From: Prevotella sp.
GTDB taxonomy: Bacteria > Bacteroidota > Bacteroidia > Bacteroidales > Bacteroidaceae
Length of the DNA: 64,000 nucleotides
Direction of reading: 5' to 3'
Assembly (NCBI GenBank): GCA_017477435.1
Contig: JAFUVV010000034.1
Coordinates: forward strand, 1-64,000
The notes beneath the pieces are model-generated. The model saw only the letters and a list, made by a program, of their open reading frames with translations. It did not search any database and was not told the origin of the DNA. A program made the position numbers and the translations under genes. Positions 48,143 to 57,928 of this stretch are shown in pieces. Positions within the stretch are counted from its first letter, which is position 1, and every line of letters begins with the position of its first letter.

Positions 48143-50668
48143 GTGAAAATAGTATTTCATATTCATTATTATACGCGTTACGGTGAGGATCTCGTTGTGA
48201 CGCGTGTTGATGACAATCTCTCAGAGATTGCCCGCTACAGGATGTATACCTCCGACGGTGAGCACTGGCAGGTGGAAGTAGACGATAAGCGTCTTACGGC
48301 TGGCACCGTGCTGACCTATTTCTATAGTGTGGAGCGCTACGGCGTGGGTACCGTGCGCCGCGAATGGACGCAGATGCCCCACCGGCTGACGCTCACAGGG
48401 CAGCGCACTGCAGCATGGGAAGTCTACGACCAATGGACTGATATCCCCACCGATGCCTACCTCTACAGCTCGGCATTCACAGAGTGTCTCAACCGCAGGG
48501 AGCGGCAACGCGAGAAGGCGGTGCGCTGTCAGCGCCTGCTGCGGCTGAAGGTGCGTGCTCCCCAACTGAGCAGCGACCAGCAGCTTGCCCTCGTGGGCAG
48601 TGCCGACGTGCTCGGAAAGTGGGACACAGAGCACTCCCTGCCGATGGTGGAAATGCAACCGGGAGAATGGATGGCAGATGTAGATGCTCAGACAATCGCA
48701 GGACAGACCGTGGAGTTTAAGTTCATAGTGACGAAGAACGATGACGATGTTCTCTGGGAAGAGGGCGGCAATCGCAGGCTTTCCGTACCATTTATGCCGC
48801 AGGGCGGAGTGGCGATATTCGAACTCCCGACAGCACGGTTTGCCATCGGTGAGCGTCGTGTGGCAGGTACGCTCGTGCCGGTGTTCTCGCTGCGGAGCGA
48901 GGGTAGCTTCGGCGTAGGCGACTTCGGCGACCTGAAGAAGATGATCGACTTCGTGGCTCTGACAGGACAGAGGGTACTGCAGATTCTTCCCATCAACGAC
49001 ACCACGATGACCCACACGTGGACCGATTCCTATCCCTACAGCTGCATAAGCATCTTTGCCTTGCATCCGCAGTATGTCGACCTGCGTCAGTTGCCGCCAC
49101 TTGCCGACAAGGTAGAGAGGGAGAAGTTTGAGAAACTGCGAGGGCAGCTCAATAGGCTCGACAAGATCGACTATGAAGAAGTCAACAATGCCAAGGATGA
49201 GTATCTCCGCCGGCTCTTTGAGCAAGAGGGAAGGGGAGTGATGGCTTCGAAAGACTTCAGGCAGTTCTTTGGCGAGAACGAGCAATGGCTTGTGCCATAC
49301 GCACAGTATTGCTGCTTGCGCGACAAATATGGTACCGGCAATTTCACCGAATGGCCCGACCATCGCACATGGGCCGACGACGACCGCGTGGCACTCTCGA
49401 ATCCACGCACGAAAGCCTATCGCGAAGTGGCCTTCTACTATTTCGTGCAGTATGTCCTCGCCCGGCAGATGAGCGAGGCACACGAGTATGCACGCTCGAA
49501 GCATGTCGTCCTGAAAGGCGACATACCCATCGGCGTGGCAAGATATGGATGCGACGTGTGGATGGAGCCGAAATATTTCAACATGAACGGACAGGCCGGT
49601 GCTCCACCCGACGACTTCTCTGCCGACGGGCAGAACTGGGGATTCCCGACATACAACTGGGACGAGATGTTGAAAGACGGCTGCCAGTGGTGGGTGCGCC
49701 GCTTCCAGAATATGCAGAAATACTTCGACGCCTACCGCATCGACCACGTGCTCGGCTTCTTCCGCATATGGGAGATACCCGTGCCACAGACGAGTGGCAT
49801 GTACGGACAGTTCCAGCCCTCGCTGCCGCTGAGCAGAAGAGAGATAGAAGAACGCGGAGTGGAGTTTGACGATAACGAAAACGGGAACGAAAACGGGAAC
49901 GGGAACGAGAACGAGGGACGAAGAGCCGGAGAACTGCCACTCTTCCTCGAAGACCATAAGCAACGCGGCATGTGGCATCCCGCCATCGGAGCACTGAAGA
50001 GCGAACGCTATCGGACAATGCCCGACTGGAAGAAAGCAAACTTCTACAAACTCTACGAAGACTACTTCTATCACCGCAACAACCAGTTCTGGTATGAAGA
50101 AGCCATGAAGAAACTGCCACGTCTCGTCGACGCCACCCGCATGCTGGTGTGTGCCGAAGACCTGGGCATGGTGCCCGCATGCGTGGAGTGGGTAATGAAC
50201 GAGCTGCGCATTCTCAGTCTGGAGATACAGTCGATGCCAAAAGATCCACACCTGCGCTTCGGAAGGGTAGAGCGAAATCCTTACCGCTCGGTGGCTACCA
50301 TCTCGTCGCACGACATGCCCACGCTACGACAATGGTGGGACGAAGACGAGGAACGTACGCAGGACTACTACCGCAACGTGCTCGGATATGGCGGCGCAGC
50401 ACCTCACCCGCTCTCCGGTGGACTGGCAAAAGACATACTGATGCAGCACCTCGCATGCCCCTCGATGCTGTGTATCATAAGCATACAAGACTGGATGGCC
50501 ATCGACGAAAAACTCCGCTTGGCCGATAAGGATGCAGAGCGAATCAACATCCCTGCCAATCCTCGCCACTACTGGCGCTACCGGATGCACGTCAGCATCG
50601 CCGACCTGATGGCAAACGACGACTTCAGAAACGAGGTCACGACGATGGTGAAAGGCTCTGGACGATAG
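48143..50668 (+). CDS. malQ: 4-alpha-glucanotransferase (GH77, amylomaltase)
   Basis: 841 residues from a GTG start. The N-terminal about 270 residues are two starch-binding CBM20-like domains (LVGSADVLGKWDTEHSLPM is one signature). The GH77 barrel follows: DIPIGVARYGCDVW, YRIDHVLGFFRIWEIP (nucleophile Asp), VCAEDLGMVP (acid/base Glu) and ISSHDMPTLRQWW. It rearranges maltodextrins in the cytoplasm; no signal peptide. A 16-residue insert near residue 577 (DNENGNENGNGNENE) is the translation of a hexamer simple repeat. First gene of the operon with pullulanase and SusA. Confidence 0.95.
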   Translation: MKIVFHIHYYTRYGEDLVVTRVDDNLSEIARYRMYTSDGEHWQVEVDDKRLTAGTVLTYFYSVERYGVGTVRREWTQMPHRLTLTGQRTAAWEVYDQWTDIPTDAYLYSSAFTECLNRRERQREKAVRCQRLLRLKVRAPQLSSDQQLALVGSADVLGKWDTEHSLPMVEMQPGEWMADVDAQTIAGQTVEFKFIVTKNDDDVLWEEGGNRRLSVPFMPQGGVAIFELPTARFAIGERRVAGTLVPVFSLRSEGSFGVGDFGDLKKMIDFVALTGQRVLQILPINDTTMTHTWTDSYPYSCISIFALHPQYVDLRQLPPLADKVEREKFEKLRGQLNRLDKIDYEEVNNAKDEYLRRLFEQEGRGVMASKDFRQFFGENEQWLVPYAQYCCLRDKYGTGNFTEWPDHRTWADDDRVALSNPRTKAYREVAFYYFVQYVLARQMSEAHEYARSKHVVLKGDIPIGVARYGCDVWMEPKYFNMNGQAGAPPDDFSADGQNWGFPTYNWDEMLKDGCQWWVRRFQNMQKYFDAYRIDHVLGFFRIWEIPVPQTSGMYGQFQPSLPLSRREIEERGVEFDDNENGNENGNGNENEGRRAGELPLFLEDHKQRGMWHPAIGALKSERYRTMPDWKKANFYKLYEDYFYHRNNQFWYEEAMKKLPRLVDATRMLVCAEDLGMVPACVEWVMNELRILSLEIQSMPKDPHLRFGRVERNPYRSVATISSHDMPTLRQWWDEDEERTQDYYRNVLGYGGAAPHPLSGGLAKDILMQHLACPSMLCIISIQDWMAIDEKLRLADKDAERINIPANPRHYWRYRMHVSIADLMANDDFRNEVTTMVKGSGR
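49868..49915. repeat. in-frame hexamer repeat within the GH77 gene
   Basis: GATAACGAAAACGGGAACGA-type units, 48 bp and a multiple of three, encode DNENGNENGNGNENE. Same family as the intergenic AACGAT arrays. Confidence 0.9.
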
Positions 50669-50690
50669 ACATATAGATTTGCAGCTGAAA

Positions 50691-52790
50691 ATGAAAAAGG
50701 CGCTTTTTATAATGTTTATGTCAGTGCTGTTGCCCATGATGGCTGCGGCACAGGTAATCCGTCCATCGCAGTATGACTATGCATCGGTGGGTCATCCGTC
50801 GGCTGAAAGTTTCAGTTTCGACGAGGTGAACTATTCTCCATCGAAGACTGTCTTTAAACTGTTTGCCCCCCACAATTCGTTGCATATCAGGAAAGTAAGG
50901 CTGAAGATTTACGACCATCCAACTTCCACAGTGCCCATCAGGACTGTGAAGATGAAGAGGGTGGGGTATCGCAATTTTCCGAGCGATAATCTATGGAAAG
51001 CAGAGATAAAAGGCGACCTGAAAGGAATGTACTACACTTTCCAGGTAAGCGTTGACTCAACCCTCATTTTTGGCAATGTAAAATGTTATACAGGTATGGT
51101 GATGCTCCTTCCAGCAATGCCTATAGTCTTTAGTCTTGATAAGAATAAAGGGAAAAGACTGGAAGAAACGCCGGGCGTGTTTGCCAAGGCTGTCGGTGTG
51201 AATGGCAAGCGAGGCTTTGTTGCCGACTTGCAGGAAACAGATCCCGAGGGATGGGCAAGCGATGTGCGGCCGAAACTGTCGTCGCCTGCCGACATGGTGA
51301 TATATGAGATGCACCACAGAGACTTCTCCATCGACGAGTCGTCGGGCATTGTGAACAAAGGGAAATACCTTGCCCTGACCGAGCCCAAAGCCATCAATCA
51401 TTTGAAAGAACTCGGGGTGACGGCTGTGCACATATTGCCTTCCTACGACTTCGGATCGGTTGACGAGACACGTCTCGGTCAGCCGCAGTATAATTGGGGC
51501 TACGATCCTGTCAACTACAATGTCCCCGATGGTTCCTATTCCACCAATCCTTATGATCCACTCTGCCGCATCCGCGAGTTCAAGCAGATGGTGCAGGCTC
51601 TTCATCGAAACGGCATCCGTGTTATTCTCGATGTGGTGTATAATCACACATACAATCTCAATAGCAATTTCCAGAACACCTTCCCCGATTATTACTATCG
51701 TAGGACCTCCGACGGAAAGTACTCCAATGGTTCGGGCTGTGGCAACGAGACGGCATCGGAGCGACCGATGATGCGGCGCTTCATCATCGAAAGCGTGAAG
51801 CATTGGATTAATGAGTATCACATCGATGGCTTCCGTTTCGACCTTATGGGAGTTCACGACATAGAGACGATGAATGCCATTCGTGCCGAGATTGACAAGA
51901 TAGATCCCACAATCTTCATCTACGGCGAAGGCTGGAGTGCCGGCAGCTGTGCGTATCCTCAAGAGAAATTGGCTGTGAAAGCGCATGTCCGTCAGCTCAA
52001 TGGCATTGCCGCTTTCAGCGACGACATGCGTGATGCCTTGCGCGGACCATTCTCCGACGACACAAAGGGTGCGTTTCTGGCAGGCCTGCCAGGCGAGGAA
52101 GAGAGCATTAAGTTCGGGCTTGTGGGAGCCATAGAGCATCCCGATGTGGACATGAGTCGCGTGAACTACTCGAAAGAGCCGTGGACAAATGAACCAACGC
52201 AGCAGATTTCGTATGTGAGTTGTCACGATGATATGTGCCTTGTCGATCGCCTGAAAACAGAAATGCCCGGCATACAAACCGACGAACTGATACGTCTCGA
52301 CCTGCTTGCGCAGACATTTGTCTTCACCTCGCAGGGAGTTCCCTTCATGCTTTCGGGCGAAGAAATGTTGCGCGACAAGAAGGGTGTGCACAACTCGTTT
52401 GAGTCGCCAGATTCAGTGAACAGGCTCGATTGGAACAATCTTGAGCGCTATCCGCAGGTGTTCCAATATTATAAAAACATCATCGCCCTGCGTAAGAACC
52501 ACCCTGCCTTACGTCTCGGAAATGCCAACCTTGTTAGGAGCAATATGGAGTTCCTGCCCACAGAGCCGTGCGTCGTTGGCTTCCGCCTGAAGAATCACGC
52601 AGGAGGAGATGCGTGGAACAACATCATCGTCTTGTTCAATTCGAACAGGAAACCAGTCAGCATAGCTATTCCAGAAGGGAAATACACCATCGTATGTCGC
52701 GATGGAAAGATAAACGAAAGTGGACTGGGTAGCGTCGAAGGCGATCATGTCGTCATTCCACGACAGTCAGCAATGATATTACACGATTAA
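50691..52790 (+). CDS. pulA: type I pullulanase (GH13)
   Basis: 699 residues from the ATG at 50691, chosen because a signal peptide (LLPMMAAAQ) follows it. An N-terminal beta-sandwich (about 45-130) precedes the GH13 barrel: YNWGYDP (pullulanase type I signature), DVVYNHT (region I), GFRFDLMGV (nucleophile Asp), YGEGW (acid/base Glu) and SCHDD. It debranches starch at alpha-1,6 links in the periplasm or at the surface. 22 bp after malQ stop and 18 bp before susA. Confidence 0.95.
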   Translation: MKKALFIMFMSVLLPMMAAAQVIRPSQYDYASVGHPSAESFSFDEVNYSPSKTVFKLFAPHNSLHIRKVRLKIYDHPTSTVPIRTVKMKRVGYRNFPSDNLWKAEIKGDLKGMYYTFQVSVDSTLIFGNVKCYTGMVMLLPAMPIVFSLDKNKGKRLEETPGVFAKAVGVNGKRGFVADLQETDPEGWASDVRPKLSSPADMVIYEMHHRDFSIDESSGIVNKGKYLALTEPKAINHLKELGVTAVHILPSYDFGSVDETRLGQPQYNWGYDPVNYNVPDGSYSTNPYDPLCRIREFKQMVQALHRNGIRVILDVVYNHTYNLNSNFQNTFPDYYYRRTSDGKYSNGSGCGNETASERPMMRRFIIESVKHWINEYHIDGFRFDLMGVHDIETMNAIRAEIDKIDPTIFIYGEGWSAGSCAYPQEKLAVKAHVRQLNGIAAFSDDMRDALRGPFSDDTKGAFLAGLPGEEESIKFGLVGAIEHPDVDMSRVNYSKEPWTNEPTQQISYVSCHDDMCLVDRLKTEMPGIQTDELIRLDLLAQTFVFTSQGVPFMLSGEEMLRDKKGVHNSFESPDSVNRLDWNNLERYPQVFQYYKNIIALRKNHPALRLGNANLVRSNMEFLPTEPCVVGFRLKNHAGGDAWNNIIVLFNSNRKPVSIAIPEGKYTIVCRDGKINESGLGSVEGDHVVIPRQSAMILHD

Positions 52791-52808
52791 AAAAATAACT
52801 CAAATAAT

Positions 52809-54833
52809 ATGAAGAACAATACAAAGAAATCGCATTACTGCACTCAAGCATTGGTTGCCTTTGCGATGATTGCAGCAAGCATGTTCGTTTCCTCTTGTAG
52901 ACAGTATGCAAAAGATGCCAAGTCGCTTGCGGCGCTCGACGAAAACGATGTGCCAGTCACACGTATCGATCCCACCGACTGGTATGTGGGAATGAAAGAT
53001 GCCACGCTCCAGCTCATGGTCTACGGCCAGGGCATCCGTGAGGCCAGCGTCAAAGTAGACGGAGCAAAGGTAGACTCCGTTGTCAGACTCGACTCACCCA
53101 ACTATCTCCTCGTATACCTCAACCTCCGCAGTGCAAAAGCAGGCACGTTGCCACTTACATTCACCCTCGGAGAAAAGACCACGACAGTTGCCTATCAACT
53201 GAAAAAGCGCGAAAAGGCCGGCGAGGAGAGAGTTGGATTCAGCAATGCCGACGTGCTCTATATGCTCATGCCCGACCGATTCGCACAGTCACCATCCCAT
53301 CAGAAGCAAATACCAGGGATGAACACCTACGTAGAAGACCGCACCCAGCCCTCACTGCGACACGGCGGCGACCTCGAAGGCATACGACAGCACCTCGACT
53401 ACTTCACCCAGCTGGGAGTGACCGCACTATGGTTCACACCAGTGCTCGAGAACAACTCTCCCGACAACGTCCGCAGGCAGAGCACATACCACGGATATGC
53501 CACCACCGACTATTATCGCGTCGACCCACGCTTCGGAACTAACGAGCAATACCGGCAGCTCATCGACGACGCCCACAGCCGGGGACTCAAAGTGGTGATG
53601 GATATGATATTCAACCATTGTGGCTTCGAACACCCCTGGACATCCGACATGCCCAGCAGCGACTGGTTTAACAACCCCGACTGGCTACGAGCAGAGAACC
53701 AGACGCCAGAACACATGAAAGAGATACACCATGCCGACGGCACAGAGCTGATAAGCGACATGTACCGCCAGACAAACTACAAACTCACCCCCGTCCTCGA
53801 TCCCTATGCATCGCAGGTAGACCTAGCAGAGACCGTCGACGGATGGTTCGTCCCAACCATGCCCGACCTCAACCAGCGCAACCCACACGTTATGCGATAT
53901 CTCGTCCAGAACTCCATGTGGTGGATTGAGACCGCCGGCATCGACGGCATCAGAATGGATACCTATCCCTATGCCGATCGCAATGCCATGGCATCATGGA
54001 TGAAAACACTCAACGACGAATATCCGCACTTCAACACCGTTGGCGAGACATGGGTGGGCGAACCAGCCTACACCGCAGCATGGCAGAAAGACTCCAGACT
54101 GATAATCCAAAACTCAAAACTGAAAACTGAAAACTCCTACCTCCCCACGACAATGGACTTCTCCTTCTTTGAGAAACTCAGTCAGGCGAAATACGAGGAG
54201 ACCGACGGCTGGGGTGGAGGATACAATAAAATCTACAACTCCCTCGTCTACGACTACCTCTACCAAGACCCGTCGCATGTCATGGCCTTTATTGAGAACC
54301 ACGACACCGACCGCTTCCTCGGCGACGGCGACGATGTGCGCAAACTCAAGCAAGCCCTTGCGCTGCTACTCACCATGCAGCGCATACCACAGCTCTATTA
54401 CGGCACTGAAATGCTCCTCACCGGTACGAAGGCCGTTACCGACGGCAATGTGCGCAAAGACTTCCCAGGAGGATTCCCAGGCGATACACCCAACTGCTTC
54501 ATCCCCGACGAGCGCACACCCGAGCAGCAGGACATGTTCCTATGGCTCAGCACGCTCCTCCACTGGCGACAAGGCAACACCGTCATCACACAAGGACGGC
54601 AGACGCAGTTCATCCCTCGCGACGGCATCTATGTCCTCGCCCGGCAACACGAAGGACACACCGTCATGACTATCGTCAACGGTACCGACCATCCCACAAC
54701 ATTCTCCCCCCAGCGCTACTCCGAGCTATATGGAGAGAAGACCTTAGGAACCGATGTATGCACGAAGCGCACCGTCAGCCTCACAGCCCCCACAGAGCTT
54801 GAGCCTCGCGCAGCACTCGTGCTTGAGTTCTAA
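52809..54833 (+). CDS. susA: SusA-type neopullulanase / cyclomaltodextrinase (GH13), lipoprotein
   Basis: 674 residues. Lipoprotein signal (IAASMFVSSC). After an N-terminal domain (about 35-135), the GH13 barrel has LRHGGDLEGI, DMIFNHCGFE, GIRMDTYPY (nucleophile), VGETWVG (acid/base) and FIENHDTDR. It cuts maltodextrin and cyclodextrin in the periplasm. An odd stretch near residue 434 (RLIIQNSKLKTENSYL) is translated from an AAACTGAAAACT-type simple repeat. Last gene of the operon, followed by a strong terminator. Confidence 0.93.
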   Translation: MKNNTKKSHYCTQALVAFAMIAASMFVSSCRQYAKDAKSLAALDENDVPVTRIDPTDWYVGMKDATLQLMVYGQGIREASVKVDGAKVDSVVRLDSPNYLLVYLNLRSAKAGTLPLTFTLGEKTTTVAYQLKKREKAGEERVGFSNADVLYMLMPDRFAQSPSHQKQIPGMNTYVEDRTQPSLRHGGDLEGIRQHLDYFTQLGVTALWFTPVLENNSPDNVRRQSTYHGYATTDYYRVDPRFGTNEQYRQLIDDAHSRGLKVVMDMIFNHCGFEHPWTSDMPSSDWFNNPDWLRAENQTPEHMKEIHHADGTELISDMYRQTNYKLTPVLDPYASQVDLAETVDGWFVPTMPDLNQRNPHVMRYLVQNSMWWIETAGIDGIRMDTYPYADRNAMASWMKTLNDEYPHFNTVGETWVGEPAYTAAWQKDSRLIIQNSKLKTENSYLPTTMDFSFFEKLSQAKYEETDGWGGGYNKIYNSLVYDYLYQDPSHVMAFIENHDTDRFLGDGDDVRKLKQALALLLTMQRIPQLYYGTEMLLTGTKAVTDGNVRKDFPGGFPGDTPNCFIPDERTPEQQDMFLWLSTLLHWRQGNTVITQGRQTQFIPRDGIYVLARQHEGHTVMTIVNGTDHPTTFSPQRYSELYGEKTLGTDVCTKRTVSLTAPTELEPRAALVLEF

Positions 54834-54859
54834 AAAAGGAAGAAGAAAAGTATAACAAA

Positions 54860-54904
54860 AAGAGCCGCCTCGGGCTGAGAAAGTCTCAGCCCGAGGCGGC
54901 TCTT
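54860..54904. terminator. bidirectional terminator between susA and the DUF5060 gene
   Basis: A 21-bp perfect stem (arms 54860-54880 and 54884-54904, AAGAGCCGCCTCGGG on the left) with loop AAG, flanked by A/T on both sides. It ends both convergent transcripts. Confidence 0.95.
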
Positions 54905-54953
54905 TTATTGTGTTTGCATATAAAAACGTCTGCAGAAACGTCGATGTTGCTTT

Positions 54954-56687
54954 CTATTCTGCGGCGACTATAAGCACCCAGTCGTCGGCGTCGGGCTTCT
55001 CGGGAAGAGTAAAGCCCTTGGCTCCGCCTTGCAGCGTGGCGGAGGGGAGGGTGGTGCCGGTGCGAGGATTGTACCACGTGGCGGTGAGTGGGGTGAGGGT
55101 GGTGGCTGTCGGACGGAGGACACCAGTCTTGCGGTTGCGGGCGTAGAAATAGAATATGTGGCGGTGGGCGGTCTTGGCGTAGGCGTATCCTTTGGAGACG
55201 TCGCGATAGCTAGGGTTGCCATGCAGCACTGGCACGAGGTTCCACCAATCGAACTGCTCCATGAATGTCCGCAGATGGCGCATGTGGTGGGCACTTGGAT
55301 ATTCGACGGACTCCGACCAGGGCCGCATCTTGTCGCTGATGCTGATGCTGTCGACTCCGTCGAATGATGGTGCTCCGATGTCGAAGCTGCTCTTGTAGAG
55401 CCAAATATCGATGGCTCCGTAGCCGTAGCCGAAGAAACCGGAGAGGTAGGATATCCATCCCTGGGCTCGCGACCCGAAGTCTTTGGTCCACAGCCCGCAG
55501 TAGCGTCCTTCGTAGTTGACGGCTGGTCGCGGCGATGTCCAGTAGTCCCAGATCATCTCGGGGTCGGAGACATCGCCAAGTGCCGGGCTCCACTGTGCTG
55601 CCCACCAAGTATGCCCTGCCTGCCTGGCTACGTCGTCGTCGGCAAAGACCGATCGCCCGCCTCCTCCCCGTGGGTTGTCGAGTATCTCACAGCCTTTACC
55701 GGTGACGCTGGTCTTCACGGCGTTCTCCTGATGGGCGGAGAGGGGATGGGAGTAGGCATCGGCGGCGTGGATGTATTCTGCTATCTTCACCCAGGGGTTG
55801 TCGGCATAGCTGTATAGCTTGTGGTTGCCTATCTCGTAGTAGAAATCGTTGTCCACTTCCTGTGCCATTGTCCACATGACGGGATATGCTCCGAAGCGTG
55901 CCACCCAGTAGCGTGAGATGTGACGGAGCGCCTGATGGTTGGTGGCGAGTTGTTTTGATAGGTCGGCGGCGAAGAAGAACTCGGCATTGGCATGTACGAG
56001 TCCGCGCTGGGCGATATACTGGTAGTATTTGTCGGCCATCTGAAAGCCTTCGATGTCGCTCTGGTCTACGCGTCCGTCCCTCAGATTGAATTTAGCTCCG
56101 ATGGGTTCGCTCTGATAGACGGTGAATCCTTGTTCCACCCGTCGGTCGACGATGTATTTGAAGTGCGACTTTGCTCCTGTCGTTCCTGCATGAGGACCGG
56201 GCTCGTCGTACTCTTCGGTGTACATTCCCCAGTGGGTGTCGCCGAGGTAGAAGAATGGTGTGCCGTCGTCGTACATCAGGTGTTTCACTCCAGGCTTTGT
56301 TTTCAGGAAGCCGTGGCGGTAGATGTCGAGGTTGCCTGTGTAGGGCTGGCATGTTATGGTTCCGCTTTTGTCGGCCAGTGACTTGTCGGCTGGGCACACC
56401 GATGTCCACGACCATCGGCCTTCGAGGGTGGGTGCAAAGCGCACACGGAATGTCTTTCCTCCGTCCCAGAAGGCGGGAATGGTCATCACACGGTGACTTT
56501 CCTTATGGGTGAAGACGACGTCCATCTCCACATTGTCGGCACCGGTAGCCGAATAGTCGGTCGCTGACTCGAATGCCAGTTCGGTGGCTATCCATTTCTC
56601 TGTGGTCTGATTGTTGTTTTCTGATGCTAAAACCGTGCTGCTCTCGGCATAGAGAGCAGCAAGGATGATAGTGATTAGTTTTTTCAT
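54954..56687 (-). CDS. DUF5060/DUF4038 glycoside hydrolase-like protein (GH140-like)
   Basis: 577 residues. Signal peptide, then a DUF5060 beta-domain (VFTHKESHRVMTIPAFWDG, FAPTLEGRWSW), a DUF4038-type barrel (DDGTPFFYLGDTHWGM to IWLYKSSFDIGAP) and a C-terminal Ig-like domain (DADDWVLIVAAE). Close families include apiosidases, but the substrate cannot be inferred. It follows the GH99-like gene by 51 bp and is last in its operon. Confidence 0.85.
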   Translation of the reverse strand: MKKLITIILAALYAESSTVLASENNNQTTEKWIATELAFESATDYSATGADNVEMDVVFTHKESHRVMTIPAFWDGGKTFRVRFAPTLEGRWSWTSVCPADKSLADKSGTITCQPYTGNLDIYRHGFLKTKPGVKHLMYDDGTPFFYLGDTHWGMYTEEYDEPGPHAGTTGAKSHFKYIVDRRVEQGFTVYQSEPIGAKFNLRDGRVDQSDIEGFQMADKYYQYIAQRGLVHANAEFFFAADLSKQLATNHQALRHISRYWVARFGAYPVMWTMAQEVDNDFYYEIGNHKLYSYADNPWVKIAEYIHAADAYSHPLSAHQENAVKTSVTGKGCEILDNPRGGGGRSVFADDDVARQAGHTWWAAQWSPALGDVSDPEMIWDYWTSPRPAVNYEGRYCGLWTKDFGSRAQGWISYLSGFFGYGYGAIDIWLYKSSFDIGAPSFDGVDSISISDKMRPWSESVEYPSAHHMRHLRTFMEQFDWWNLVPVLHGNPSYRDVSKGYAYAKTAHRHIFYFYARNRKTGVLRPTATTLTPLTATWYNPRTGTTLPSATLQGGAKGFTLPEKPDADDWVLIVAAE

Positions 56688-56738
56688 AATTACTTTCCTT
56701 GTGGTCAGTAGGGCTCGCTATTAGCTCGACAAGTCTTT

Positions 56739-57908
56739 TTATTTCTCATCTACAAAGACATGTTTCACTGCGTCGAGGTATCCATATCCGTAGACGTTGT
56801 CGGGCTGCAGATAGCTTGTCTCTGTCCATTCGTTCCATGAGTTGATGGTAATGAGTGGATGCAGGTTTGGCCGTTTGTCGATGTACTCCTTTGCCTTTCG
56901 CATTGCTGCCTCGAAACGCTCCGGCGTGTTCTCGCGTACAACAGCGCTCTTGCCTGTACGTGGGCTGTTGTCCCATCCTATGCTCACATGGGGATAATAG
57001 GGGATAGATATCTCGTCCTCAAGTTTTTCCCACTCTTCGTATGCCTGGTCGAGGATTTTCTGGTAGTCGTCGTCGACGTTTATATAGTGGGCGAACTGAT
57101 AGTGAGACGTGCTGTTGAATCCCATTTTCTTTACGAAGGCATCGCTGGGCTTGTCGGTCTTGCCTGCGTCGAATCCGCTGTAGTTCATGTTCTGCTTCCA
57201 CATGGCGAACTGCAGTTCAAGGTCGGGGAATCCTGCCTTCTTCACTTCTTTGCGGAACCATTTCAGTGCGTCGGCAGCTTGTTCCACGCCACCCAATCCG
57301 CGGATGAAGGTGTTCACCTCGTAGATCATGAACACTGGCTTGCCGTCGATTTTGTAATAGTTCGGTTGGCTGAAGAACATCTCGATGTTGCGTTTGCACA
57401 TACGTTCAAACTCACCTCGGTCGATGCTTCCTTGCCAGATGATGTTATGCTCGCCGAGGTGAGAGATGCGTGTATCCCAATAGTTCTCCACATCGTGGTT
57501 TGCCCACATCAGATAGAACTTCATTTTGTCGCGGTTTTTCGCTTTCAGGAATCCGTTTGTCAGTGTTGTTTCCATGAATGGTCGGTTGTCGAACCAGTAC
57601 CAGTCGAATATAAACACGTTTACTCCGTGGCTTGTAGCCTGCTCTATCTCCATTTCCATCACTGCGGGGTCGGCTTCGTTGATGTATCCCCACAGCGGTG
57701 TGCGATTCCAATAGTGCCCTGGGTTGCGCTTTTGCATGGTCATCACAGTCTCCCATTCACCTATTCCGAGCGGCCAGAATGGGCGCAGACGGGCATCGTC
57801 GGAGGCATAGGCAGGATATACATAAGCTGCCACATCGTAGCTCTTGCGCTGTGCATTGATGCTAATCATTGCCATCAATGCAAACAAAGTAATTAAAGTT
57901 TTTTTCAT
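56739..57908 (-). CDS. GH99-like (WbsX-type) secreted protein
   Basis: 389 residues. Signal peptide (LMAMISINA). VAAYVYPAYASDD, VFIFDWYWFDNRP, PVFMIYEVNTF and INSWNEWTE fit the GH99-like/WbsX glycosyl hydrolase fold; the family includes endo-mannanases, but most members lack known activity. 20 bp after the PPTase gene and 51 bp before the DUF5060 protein, both likely on one transcript. Confidence 0.85.
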   Translation of the reverse strand: MKKTLITLFALMAMISINAQRKSYDVAAYVYPAYASDDARLRPFWPLGIGEWETVMTMQKRNPGHYWNRTPLWGYINEADPAVMEMEIEQATSHGVNVFIFDWYWFDNRPFMETTLTNGFLKAKNRDKMKFYLMWANHDVENYWDTRISHLGEHNIIWQGSIDRGEFERMCKRNIEMFFSQPNYYKIDGKPVFMIYEVNTFIRGLGGVEQAADALKWFRKEVKKAGFPDLELQFAMWKQNMNYSGFDAGKTDKPSDAFVKKMGFNSTSHYQFAHYINVDDDYQKILDQAYEEWEKLEDEISIPYYPHVSIGWDNSPRTGKSAVVRENTPERFEAAMRKAKEYIDKRPNLHPLITINSWNEWTETSYLQPDNVYGYGYLDAVKHVFVDEK

Positions 57909-57928
57909 GTTATCAATTTGTTAATTTG

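Noticed and set aside
48221..50311. A 696-codon open frame antisense to the GH77 gene
   Set aside because: It mirrors the malQ codon structure, has no family motifs, and the sense strand encodes a clear GH77 enzyme with catalytic residues.
51057..52391. A 444-codon open frame antisense to the pullulanase gene
   Set aside because: Low-complexity His/Val-rich translation typical of a shadow frame; the sense strand has all GH13 motifs.
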